Below the pieces are notes generated by a model. The model was given only the letters and a program-made list of their open reading frames with translations. It had not been told where the DNA came from and ran no database searches. A stretch of 64,000 bases of DNA from Cellulomonas wangsupingiae (GTDB lineage: Bacteria; Actinomycetota; Actinomycetes; Actinomycetales; Cellulomonadaceae), in NCBI RefSeq assembly GCF_024508275.1, contig NZ_CP101989.1:2480001-2544000 (forward strand). Direction: 5' to 3'. A program made the position numbers and the translations under genes. Each line of letters starts with the position of its first letter. The first letter of the stretch is position 1. Positions 31,619 to 38,779 of the stretch are shown here, piece after piece.

Positions 31619-32506
31619 GTGGACGAGGACTACCTGACGATCAACCGGGCCAACTGGGACGCCCGCGTGCCCGTGCACCTCGCGAGCGGGTACGGGACGC
31701 ACGAGCTCCTGGCGGACCCCACGGCGCTGTCCGGTGTCGTGCGGTTCGACCTTCCGCGCCTCGGTGACATCGCCGGCCTGGACGCCGTGCACCTGCAGTG
31801 CCACCTCGGCACCGACACGCTCAGCCTCGCGCGGCTGGGGGCGAGGGTCACCGGCCTCGACCTGTCGGGCGACGCGATCGCTGCCGCGCAGGACCTGGCA
31901 GCCCGCGCGGGGACCGACGTCGAGTACGTCGTGTCGGACGTGTACAGCGCGGTCGACGTGCTCGGACCGGCGCGGTTCGACCTCGTGTACACGGGCATCG
32001 GCGCGCTGTGCTGGCTGCCCAGCATCGAGCGCTGGGCCCAGACCGTGGCAGGGCTGCTGCGGCCGGGCGGGCGGCTGTTCGTCCGCGACGCGCACCCCGT
32101 CCTGCTCGCGTCCCTGGGGATGGTGGTCGGCGCGGAGCATCCCGATCGGGCCCAGCAGCCCTGGATCACCGCACCGGGCACGGCGACGCCCGCGCTGGAG
32201 CTGCCCTACTTCGAGCAGTCCGAGCCCTTGCGCTGGGACGACGCGACGACGTACACGGGCGGCGCCGGCGCCGTGGTCTCACCGGTCTCGGTCGAGTGGA
32301 ACCACGGGCTGGGAGAGATCGTGACAGCGGTGCTCGACGCGGGCATGGAGGTCACCGGCCTGCACGAGCACGACAGCGTGCCCTGGGACGCGCTGCCCGG
32401 CCTGATGACCTACGACCCCGCCACCGGCGAGTGCCGGCTGACGGACCGTCCGGAGCGTCTCCCGGCGTCGTTCACCCTCACCGCACGGCTCAGGCCTCCC
32501 GCGTGA
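31619..32506 (+). CDS. Class I SAM-dependent methyltransferase
   Basis: Protein of 295 aa from a GTG (VDEDYLTINRANWDARV). The SAM-binding motif I is VHLQCHLGTDTLSLARLGARVTGLD (AdoMet acidic residue in TGLDLSG), motif II/III in FDLVYTGIGALCWLP and LLRPGGRLFVRD. The substrate is not evident. Its 3' end overlaps the convergent transglutaminase gene by 17 bases (32490-32506). Confidence 0.85.
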   Translation: MDEDYLTINRANWDARVPVHLASGYGTHELLADPTALSGVVRFDLPRLGDIAGLDAVHLQCHLGTDTLSLARLGARVTGLDLSGDAIAAAQDLAARAGTDVEYVVSDVYSAVDVLGPARFDLVYTGIGALCWLPSIERWAQTVAGLLRPGGRLFVRDAHPVLLASLGMVVGAEHPDRAQQPWITAPGTATPALELPYFEQSEPLRWDDATTYTGGAGAVVSPVSVEWNHGLGEIVTAVLDAGMEVTGLHEHDSVPWDALPGLMTYDPATGECRLTDRPERLPASFTLTARLRPPA

Positions 32507-33329
32507 TCCGGACCTGCACGACGAGGTCCTGCGTCTGCGGACCGGCGTAGATCCCGCGCAACGGCGGCACGTCGTCGTAGCAGCGCCCCCGCCCCAGGAC
32601 GACGTGGTGCTCCCCCGCCCGCACCCGGTTCGTCGGGTCGTAGCCGGTCCACTCGCCGGTCCACCACTCGAGCCAGGCGTGCGACTCGCCCGTGACCGTG
32701 GCACCGACCTCCCCCGACGCGTCGGGGTTCAGGTACCCCGAGACGTAGCGCGCCGGGATGCCGAGCGCGCGCAGCGCGCCCAGCGCGAGGTGGGCCATGT
32801 CCTGGCAGACGCCCGTGCGCTTGGTCCACGCCTCCGTCGCGGGCGTGTGGACGGTCGTGACCCCCGGGATGTACTCCATCTCGTCGCGCAGCGCCCGGCA
32901 CACCGCCTCGGCCGCCGCAGCCGGCTCGAGCCCGTCGGCGGCGGCCTGCGCGAGGTCGACGACCTCCTGCGGCACCTCGGTCGCGTCGGTCACGGCGAGG
33001 TGCTCCGAGAGCCGGTCCCGCACCTCGGGTCCGCGCAGCACGTCCCAGCCGACCGTCGACGACGGCCCGGGCCGCTCGGCGACCTCCACGACGTGCTCGG
33101 CCGTCAGCACGAGCGACCGGTGCGGGGCGAGCACCTCGAACGCGGTCACGTGCGTGCCCCAGTAGTCGCGGTAGTCGTGCGTCCACGTCTGCGGGTGGAT
33201 GTCGAGGCGTGACTCGAGCACGACCTGCCCGGGGTGGGACAGCGGCGTCATGCGGGCCTCGTTGTACGACGCGACCACCGGGTCGGTGTAGCGGAACGTG
33301 GACGTGTGGACGATCCGCAACCTGCTCAC
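32490..33329 (-). CDS. Transglutaminase family protein (bacterial transglutaminase-like)
   Basis: Protein of 279 aa; the GTG at 33329 (VSRLRIVHTSTFRY) overlaps the alpha-E gene stop as GTGA. The N-terminal beta domain RYTDPVVASYNEARM is followed by the catalytic core: Cys in TGVCQDMAHL, His in GESHAWLEWW, and Asp in YDPTNRV. Such proteins sit with alpha-E and circularly permuted ATP-grasp genes in a widespread cluster thought to make or break a peptide modification; the chemistry is undefined. Confidence 0.92.
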   Translation of the reverse strand: MSRLRIVHTSTFRYTDPVVASYNEARMTPLSHPGQVVLESRLDIHPQTWTHDYRDYWGTHVTAFEVLAPHRSLVLTAEHVVEVAERPGPSSTVGWDVLRGPEVRDRLSEHLAVTDATEVPQEVVDLAQAAADGLEPAAAAEAVCRALRDEMEYIPGVTTVHTPATEAWTKRTGVCQDMAHLALGALRALGIPARYVSGYLNPDASGEVGATVTGESHAWLEWWTGEWTGYDPTNRVRAGEHHVVLGRGRCYDDVPPLRGIYAGPQTQDLVVQVRITREA

Positions 33330-34255
33330 AGCGCCTCCCCCACCCACGTCAGCTCGGACCCCGAGGGGAAGTAGCGCCCACGGATGGAGTCGGAGGCGGC
33401 CGAGCACGCCCGCTGCACCAGCTCCATCTCCCGCGGCAGCGCGTCGACGATCTCCATGAGCGGCCGGTACTCCAGGTTCGTGCGGACGTGACCGATGTGA
33501 CGACGCGCGTCACCGATGCTCGCGCGGTCCGCGACCGGCTCGAGCGCCGCGAGCGACGCCTCGGCCTCGTTGAGCGCGTAGACGATCGACCGGGGGAAGA
33601 GCCGGTCGAGCAGGAGGAACCCGGCGGCGCGCTCGTCGGAGGCGTTGCCCCGGTACGTCCGCAGGAACGCCTCGTGCGCTCCGCAGGACCGCAGCAGCGT
33701 CACCCAGCTCGGCCCGGCGGAGCCGGCCAGCGCCCGCGTCGTCAGCAGCCGCGCCGTCATGTCGGCGCGCTCGATCGAGCGGCCCAGGACCATGAAGTGC
33801 CAGGTCTCGTCGCGTGACGTCGTCGACTCGACGATCCCGGTGACGATCGCCGCGCGCTCCCGCACCCAGGTGAAGTAGTCGTGCGGGCGCGCCGGTCGCA
33901 TCTGCGAGGGCAGCTGGTTCCAGGTGGCGTTGAGGCACTCCCAGAGCTCCGTCGACACGATCTCGCGGGCCCGGCGCGCGTTCTCCCGGGCCGCGACGAG
34001 GGCACCGGCGATCGAGGACGGCGAGAACCGGTCGTAGCCGAGCACGTCGAGCACGTGCTCGCGGCCCACGTCGAGGTCGGCGGGCGGCGCCGGCCGGTCC
34101 ATGACCGACAGCAGGGACCGGCACGCGAGGTCCTCCTCGGCCCACGGGTCCTCCAGGAGGATCTGCACGTGCACGTCGAGCAGGCGTGCCGTGTCGTCGG
34201 CGCGCTCCACGTAGCGGCCGATCCAGAACAGCGACTCCGCGATCCGGCTCAGCAC
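33326..34255 (-). CDS. Alpha-E domain-containing protein
   Basis: Protein of 309 aa with a GTG start (VLSRIAESLFWIGRYVERADDTARLLDV region; key motif FWIGRYVERAD). Mostly alpha-helical, with two copies of a RxxERAD-like motif (YVERADDTARL and SIERADMTARL), typical of the family. It overlaps the ATP-grasp gene by 7 bases and the transglutaminase gene by 4, so the three proteins are made together. Function is unknown. Confidence 0.92.
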   Translation of the reverse strand: MLSRIAESLFWIGRYVERADDTARLLDVHVQILLEDPWAEEDLACRSLLSVMDRPAPPADLDVGREHVLDVLGYDRFSPSSIAGALVAARENARRAREIVSTELWECLNATWNQLPSQMRPARPHDYFTWVRERAAIVTGIVESTTSRDETWHFMVLGRSIERADMTARLLTTRALAGSAGPSWVTLLRSCGAHEAFLRTYRGNASDERAAGFLLLDRLFPRSIVYALNEAEASLAALEPVADRASIGDARRHIGHVRTNLEYRPLMEIVDALPREMELVQRACSAASDSIRGRYFPSGSELTWVGEAL

Positions 34256-35829
34256 GCCGTGCCCCCCGTCGTCCTCTGCTGCTGCTGCTGCATGACCTGC
34301 ACCCGGGCGTCCGACGGGTTCGAGTCGATCGGGACCGACGCGTCCTTCGGCACCGCCTGCGGCAGCGCCTGGTTGGGCACGGGAGCCCGGCGCGGCACGC
34401 GGCCGCCGAGCACCCAGGTGTCCTTGGAACCGCCACCCTGGGACGAGTTCACCACGAGCTGCCCCTCGGGCAGCGCCACGCGGGTCAGACCGCCCGGCAG
34501 GACGTACACGGAGTCGCCGTCGTTGACGGCGAACGGCCGCAGGTCGACGTGCCGCGGCCGCAGCCCGTCCTCGACGAGCGTCGGGACGGTCGACAGCTGG
34601 ACGACGGGCTGGGCGATCCACCCGCGCGGGTCCTCCCGCAGCCGCGCGCGCAGCGTGTCGAGCTCGGCACGTGTGGCGCTCGGCCCCACGACCAGCCCTT
34701 TGCCGCCCGACCCGTCGACCGGCTTGACCACCAGCTCGTGCAATCGGTCGAGCACCTCCTCGAGGGCCCCGGGCTCCTCCAGCCGCCACGTGTCGACGTT
34801 GGGCAGGATCGCGTCCTCGCCGAGGTAGTACCGGATGAGGTCGGGCACGTAGGTGTAGAGCAGCTTGTCGTCCGCGACGCCGTTGCCGACCGCGTTCGCG
34901 ATCGTGACGTTGCCGAGCCGCGCGCAGGTCATCAGGCCGGGGCAGCCCAGCAGCGAGTCCGACCGGAAGGTCACCGGGTCGATGAACTCGTCGTCGACAC
35001 GGCGGTAGACGACGTCGACGCGCTTGCGACCCTGCGTGGTCCGCATCCACACCCGCCCGCCCGAGACGTACAGGTCCCTGCCCTCGACCAGCTCGACGCC
35101 CATCGTGCGGGCCAGGAGGGTGTGCTCGAAGTACGCGGAGTTGAACACTCCCGGCGTGAGGACGACGACCGTCGGGTCGTCGACACCGTCGGGGGCCGCC
35201 GCGGTGAGAGCGGCCAGCAGCCGACGGGGGTAGTCCACGACCGGCCGGATGCGCAGCGTCGCGAACAGCTCGGGGAACGTCTGGGCCATCGCCCGCCGGT
35301 TCGACAGCACGTAGCTGACGCCGGACGGCACGCGGACGTTGTCCTCCAGCACGCGCCACCCGTCGAGCGAGTCGCGGACGAGGTCGATGCCCGAGACGTG
35401 CACGCGGACGCCGTTGGGCGGCTCGATGCCGCGCGCGGCGCGGTGGAAGTGGGTCGACGAGACCACGACGGACCGGGGTACCACACCGTCCGCGACCGCC
35501 TTCTGCGGCCCGTAGACGTCCGCGAGGAACGCCTCCAGCGCCCGCACCCTCTGCGCGACGCCCGGGGCGACGTGGTCCCACTCGTCGCCGCCCATCACCC
35601 TGGGCACGACGTCCAGCGGGAAGGGACGCTCCTCGCCCGCGAAGTCGAACGTGACGCCCTGCTTGAGGTACGAGCGCGCCAGGGTTTCCGCACGTGCCCG
35701 CAGCTCACCGGCCGAGAGCTGGGCGAGGGCCGAGTGCACGTGGCGGTACGCCGCCTGGATCTCGCCCTCGGGACCGATCATCTCGTCCCATGCCGCACCC
35801 GGCGGGTAGTCGTCGAAGAGGTCCGCCAT
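34249..35829 (-). CDS. Circularly permuted ATP-grasp type 2 family protein
   Basis: Protein of 526 aa, MADLFDDYPPGAAWDEM. Features include the family marker RPFPLDVVPRVM, VVLTPGVFNSAYFEH, DGWRVLEDNVRVPSGVSY, and the ATP-binding VVKPVDGSGGKGLVVG. The predicted activity is a carboxylate-amine ligation acting with the downstream alpha-E and transglutaminase proteins. The C-terminus is Gln-rich (QQQQQ). First gene of its operon; 76 bases separate it from the divergent MazF-like gene. Confidence 0.92.
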   Translation of the reverse strand: MADLFDDYPPGAAWDEMIGPEGEIQAAYRHVHSALAQLSAGELRARAETLARSYLKQGVTFDFAGEERPFPLDVVPRVMGGDEWDHVAPGVAQRVRALEAFLADVYGPQKAVADGVVPRSVVVSSTHFHRAARGIEPPNGVRVHVSGIDLVRDSLDGWRVLEDNVRVPSGVSYVLSNRRAMAQTFPELFATLRIRPVVDYPRRLLAALTAAAPDGVDDPTVVVLTPGVFNSAYFEHTLLARTMGVELVEGRDLYVSGGRVWMRTTQGRKRVDVVYRRVDDEFIDPVTFRSDSLLGCPGLMTCARLGNVTIANAVGNGVADDKLLYTYVPDLIRYYLGEDAILPNVDTWRLEEPGALEEVLDRLHELVVKPVDGSGGKGLVVGPSATRAELDTLRARLREDPRGWIAQPVVQLSTVPTLVEDGLRPRHVDLRPFAVNDGDSVYVLPGGLTRVALPEGQLVVNSSQGGGSKDTWVLGGRVPRRAPVPNQALPQAVPKDASVPIDSNPSDARVQVMQQQQQRTTGGTAC

Positions 35830-35905
35830 GGCGCGAATCTAGTCCGCCCGTGTCAACGTCGCGTTACGTGGCGCGGCGGCCACGACACCCTCGCCGCTAG
35901 GGTCG

Positions 35906-36418
35906 GTGACCGTGACCGACGGACGCTGGCGGACCGCCCTGCGCACCGCGGGCCGGCGTCTCCTCACGGGCGGACGGCCACGGCCGTCCGACGCCGTGCC
36001 GGGCCGGCGCCGTCCAGGCGCCGGCGACGCCGCCGTCGTCCGCCCCGGCTACGCACCGCGCCCCGACGGGCAGCCCGACCCGGGCGAGGTCGTGTGGACG
36101 TGGGTCCCCTACGAGGACGACCCCCGCCGGGGCAAGGACCGCCCCGTGCTGGTGCTCGCGGTCGAGGGCCCGACGGTCGTCGCGCTCATGCTCACGAGCC
36201 GTGACCACGACCGTGACGCGGCGGACGAGGCACGGCACGGCCGGATCTGGCTGGACGTGGGGCCCGGCGGGTGGGATCCGCGGGGCCGGCCGAGCGAGGT
36301 GCGGATCGACCGGCTGCTGCGGCTCCCCGTCGCCGGCGTGCGGCGCGAGGGCGCAGCGCTCGACCGGCAGCGGTACGACGAGGTGGTGCGGGCCGCTGCC
36401 CGGACGCACGGCTGGTAG
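35906..36418 (+). CDS. PemK/MazF-like (type II toxin fold) protein without adjacent antitoxin
   Basis: Protein of 170 aa. GTG at 35906 has AGGG upstream; a second in-frame GTG at 35912 is possible. About 60 residues of basic, disordered N-terminus precede a MazF-like barrel: PGEVVWTWVPYEDDPRRGKDRPVLVLA, then VALMLTSRDHD and a C-terminal SEVRIDRLLRLP. No antitoxin ORF lies beside it, so a toxin role is doubtful; orphan PemK-like proteins are common in actinobacteria. Confidence 0.75.
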   Translation: MTVTDGRWRTALRTAGRRLLTGGRPRPSDAVPGRRRPGAGDAAVVRPGYAPRPDGQPDPGEVVWTWVPYEDDPRRGKDRPVLVLAVEGPTVVALMLTSRDHDRDAADEARHGRIWLDVGPGGWDPRGRPSEVRIDRLLRLPVAGVRREGAALDRQRYDEVVRAAARTHGW

Positions 36419-36456
36419 GATGTCGAACCGCGTGCCCGCCTGGGTCGGCGGGCGCG
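36416..36456 (+). promoter_or_regulatory. Putative rpsT promoter -10 and leader hairpin
   Basis: TAGGAT (36416-36421) overlaps the MazF-like stop and is a plausible -10. About 10 bases later a hairpin (36431-36440 with 36447-36456, GCCCGCC/GGCGGGC core) would form in the roughly 130-base rpsT leader. S20 leaders are often autoregulated; this is suggestive only. No good -35 is seen. Confidence 0.4.
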
Positions 36457-36562
36457 GGCGCAGGCCTTTCCCGAGGGTGTCCCCACGCCCCAGTCCTGGC
36501 GCTGCGCATGCCCTCTACGACCTGTCAGATCGCTTCGGCGACCTAGCCAAGAGAGTCCACAC

Positions 36563-36823
36563 GTGGCGAACATCAAGTCCCAGATCAAGCGCATCCGCAC
36601 GAACGAGAAGGCACGGCAGCGCAACAAGGCTGTCAAGTCCGAGCTCAAGACGTACGTGCGGCGCGTCCGCGAGGCTGTCGCCGGTGGCGACAAGGAGGCG
36701 GCGAGCACTGCGCTCGCCGTCGCGGCCCGCAAGCTCGACAAGGCGGCGTCGAAGGGCGTGATCCACGCCAACCAGGCCGCCAACCGCAAGTCGGCGCTGT
36801 CGAAGGCCGTCAACGGCCTCTGA
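36563..36823 (+). CDS. rpsT: 30S ribosomal protein S20
   Basis: Protein of 86 aa, GTG start ([20 protein letters not shown]). The Lys/Arg-rich three-helix bundle sequence and the C-terminal [18 protein letters not shown] are diagnostic. It binds 16S rRNA. In this backbone rpsT normally lies close to holA and lepA; here accessory genes intervene on both sides. A strong bidirectional terminator follows. Confidence 0.98.
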   Translation: MANIKSQIKRIRTNEKARQRNKAVKSELKTYVRRVREAVAGGDKEAASTALAVAARKLDKAASKGVIHANQAANRKSALSKAVNGL

Positions 36824-36894
36824 GGCCCCCGCGCGCAGCTTCCACCTGCGCGCACGGGACCGCCGGCCCGCGTGAGCGGCCGGCTCCCGCACGG

Positions 36895-36940
36895 ACGTGC
36901 GGAAGGGCGGCACCCCCCGGGGTGCCGCCCTTCCGCACGT
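36895..36940. terminator. Bidirectional terminator between rpsT and the XRE gene
   Basis: A perfect 20-bp stem (ACGTGCGGAAGGGCGGCACC with its complement at 36921-36940) and a 6-base loop lie between convergent rpsT and the XRE-TPR gene, whose stop is 11 bases away. It is the strongest hairpin in the window. Confidence 0.9.
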
Positions 36941-36950
36941 CCGCCCTCGG

Positions 36951-38279
36951 TCAGCTGCCGAGGGACCACGTCTCGCGCGGAGCGCCCGTCGGCACCGACG
37001 GCTGGAAGCCGGCCTCGCGCAGCGCACGGTCGAACGCGCGTGCCGCGGCCTCGACGTCGCCGTGGCGCAGGTACCGGTCGCCCAGGTCGCGCCAGACGCC
37101 GGCGGAGTACCGCGTGGCGGCCATCATCCCGAGCATGTCGGCGCCCCACTTGAACGCCGCGACCGCTCCCTCGTGGTCGCCGCGCGCGTCGAGGACGTCC
37201 CCGAGCGCGATGTGAGCCGTGGCGGCCTCGAGGCGCGGCGCCTCACCCAGCCCGGCGAGCGCCGCTCGCGCGTCGTCCTCCGCGGCCGCCTCGTCGCCGA
37301 GCAGGAGGTGCGCGCGCGAGCGCTCGACGCGCAGCCGTGCGACGTCGAGGGCCGACCCGACCGCGGTCAGCCCGGGCTCCGCCTTGTCGATCTGCTGCAG
37401 CGCGGCCCGGGGGTCCGCCGGGTCCGAGCGCAGGAGCAGCCAGGCGTAGTTCAGCCGCAACCGAGGCAGGTCACGGTCCGGCTCACCCTCGGAGAGCAGC
37501 GCCAGGGCCCGCTCGGTGTACCGCTGGGCGAGCTCGTAGTCACGGCGCTGCTCCGCCACGAGCGCGGCGTTCCAGTACACGCTCCCGCGGCCGCGGGGCG
37601 TGCCGAGCGACTCCGCGAGCCGGACGAGCTCCGCCGCCCGGTGGGTCGCGTACAGCAGGTCTCCCCGCTCCACGTACGCCCAGAGCACTGTCGACGCGAG
37701 GCGCAGGTGCTCGTCGGTGCCCACCAGGTCGGCGGTGTCCAGGTCGGCGAGCGTCCGCTCCCCGACCTCGACGGCCCGGTGCAGGTCACCCGCCTCGAGG
37801 TAGCACCCGACGAGCGCGGTGGTGAGCACGGCGGCGCGCAGGTGGTCGGGCCGCTGCTGCGTCTCCGCCAGCAAGGGCTCGAGCAGCATGATCGCCGTCT
37901 CGAGCTCGCCCAGGAGCTCGTGCGCACGGGCGAGCGTCGTCAGCGCCTCCGCCCGCAGCACGGGCGTCACGACCGCCAGGTCGAGCGCGCCGACGCGCGC
38001 CACCGCCCCGGCTGCGTCGCCGGTGGCGAGGTCGAGCCGCGCGTAGTCCAGCTCCAGCCGGGTGCGCGCCTCGTTCGGGCCGTCCTCCCCGTGCTTGAGG
38101 AACTCGAGCGTCGTGCCGAGCCGGTCGGCCAGCACGCCGAGCGCGGCGTCGGTGGGTTCCCGGTGCCCCGCCTCGATCAGGGAGATGTAGCTGGGCGAGA
38201 ACGCGCTGCCCGCCAGGGCCGTCTGGGACAGCCCAGCGGCCAACCGCGCCTCGCGGACGCGGTCACCGATTGTCGTCAT
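36951..38279 (-). CDS. XRE-family HTH regulator with C-terminal TPR domain (RRNPP-like architecture)
   Basis: Protein of 442 aa, MTTIGDRVREARLAAGLSQ. Residues about 6-62 are an XRE helix-turn-helix with LSQTALAGSAFSPSYISLIEAGHREP as recognition region. Residues about 75-430 are helical repeats of TPR type, for example RAEALTTLARAHELLGELETA, YWNAALVAEQRRDYELAQRY, and AATAHIALGDVLDARGDHEGA. An XRE domain plus 8-10 TPRs in about 440 aa is the plan of peptide-sensing RRNPP receptors (Rgg, PlcR, AimR are related by plan). The secreted-peptide gene lies 177 bases upstream on the same strand. A ligand role is inference. It has its own leaderless-type promoter. Confidence 0.85.
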   Translation of the reverse strand: MTTIGDRVREARLAAGLSQTALAGSAFSPSYISLIEAGHREPTDAALGVLADRLGTTLEFLKHGEDGPNEARTRLELDYARLDLATGDAAGAVARVGALDLAVVTPVLRAEALTTLARAHELLGELETAIMLLEPLLAETQQRPDHLRAAVLTTALVGCYLEAGDLHRAVEVGERTLADLDTADLVGTDEHLRLASTVLWAYVERGDLLYATHRAAELVRLAESLGTPRGRGSVYWNAALVAEQRRDYELAQRYTERALALLSEGEPDRDLPRLRLNYAWLLLRSDPADPRAALQQIDKAEPGLTAVGSALDVARLRVERSRAHLLLGDEAAAEDDARAALAGLGEAPRLEAATAHIALGDVLDARGDHEGAVAAFKWGADMLGMMAATRYSAGVWRDLGDRYLRHGDVEAAARAFDRALREAGFQPSVPTGAPRETWSLGS

Positions 38280-38284
38280 GAGAA

Positions 38285-38301
38285 GTCATTGTACGTATGA
38301 C
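38285..38301 (-). promoter_or_regulatory. Leaderless-type promoter and dyad of the XRE-TPR gene
   Basis: On the minus strand TACAAT (38293 to 38288) is a near-perfect -10 ending 8 bases before the ATG, so the transcript would start at or within a base or two of the start codon. GTCAT-N7-ATGAC (38285-38301) is a perfect dyad centred on this -10, a fitting autoregulatory operator. No ribosome-binding site is seen, consistent with a leaderless mRNA; no convincing -35 is seen. Confidence 0.6.
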
Positions 38302-38356
38302 GATCGCGGACGCCATCCCCCTGGCGCACACGGCGCGTCGCGCCCGTCCGCACGGA

Positions 38357-38398
38357 CGTCGGGGCCGTGCGCACCTCGGCATGCGCACGGCCCCGACG
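38357..38398 (-). terminator. 17-bp perfect hairpin between the peptide gene and the XRE gene
   Basis: CGTCGGGGCCGTGCGCA (38357-38373) pairs perfectly with 38382-38398 around an 8-base loop. On the minus strand it lies 59 bases after the peptide stop and about 80 bases before the XRE start, so it should end the peptide transcript and make the two genes separate units. Confidence 0.75.
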
Positions 38399-38456
38399 GG
38401 AGGGCGCGACGACCGCGACGAAGCCGCCGCGGTCACCGCACCCCGGTCCGACAAGC

Positions 38457-38585
38457 TCAGACGAAGTCCTTGCAGCACCCGCTGCCGCCGCCGTTGAGCG
38501 AGACGGACGCGTTCACTGCGGGCGTGCCGACGACGAGCGCGCCGACGATCGCGAGAGCGGCGACTGCACTGGTGAGGGGCTTCAT
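38457..38585 (-). CDS. Small secreted peptide precursor (candidate signalling pro-peptide)
   Basis: A 42-aa gene found by reading the sequence. The ATG at 38585 has an excellent AGGAGA ribosome-binding site 5-6 bases upstream. The product starts MKPLTSAVAALAIVGALVV: a Lys at position 2, a hydrophobic core (about 7-20), then TPAVNA, an AxA-type signal peptidase site after Ala26. The predicted mature part is SVSLNGGGSGCCKDFV (16 aa), with a Gly-rich linker and a Cys-Cys pair near the C-terminus. It is transcribed in the same direction as the XRE-TPR regulator and ends before a hairpin. It could be a pheromone precursor, a small cysteine-rich toxin or a modified peptide; the first fits the neighbour best. 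Confidence 0.75.
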   Translation of the reverse strand: MKPLTSAVAALAIVGALVVGTPAVNASVSLNGGGSGCCKDFV

Positions 38586-38645
38586 GTCGTTCTCCTGTCT
38601 GAGGGCTGCGTGCTCCCTGGGGACGGGACTTCGACGGCCCGCCAG

Positions 38646-38760
38646 GTCGGGACACGTCGCCGACAGAGTGACACATCACCAGGAGTGGTGCGAACACCCA
38701 TGCACCCGAACGTGTCGGGACGGGATTCCACCCTCCGTCCAGGAGATCACGTGTCCGGAC
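38646..38760. promoter_or_regulatory. Three copies of an 11-bp motif CGTGTC(S)(S)GAC in the peptide/EAL divergent region
   Basis: CGTGTCCCGAC on the minus strand (38646-38656), CGTGTCGGGAC (38711-38721) and CGTGTCCGGAC (38750-38760) on the plus strand; only the two middle bases differ. The inner GTC-SS-GAC is palindromic or nearly so. They fill the 194-base gap between the divergent peptide gene and first EAL-like gene. A further small dyad CACCA-N4-TGGTG is at 38677-38690. Candidate binding sites for a shared regulator, possibly the XRE-TPR protein. Confidence 0.5.
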
Positions 38761-38779
38761 TTGTGGTGTCATAGGGCCC

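Noticed and set aside
34318..34345. A GGTTCGAGTC-like T-arm resemblance suggesting a tRNA
   Set aside because: It lies within the ATP-grasp coding sequence and no cloverleaf can be built around it.
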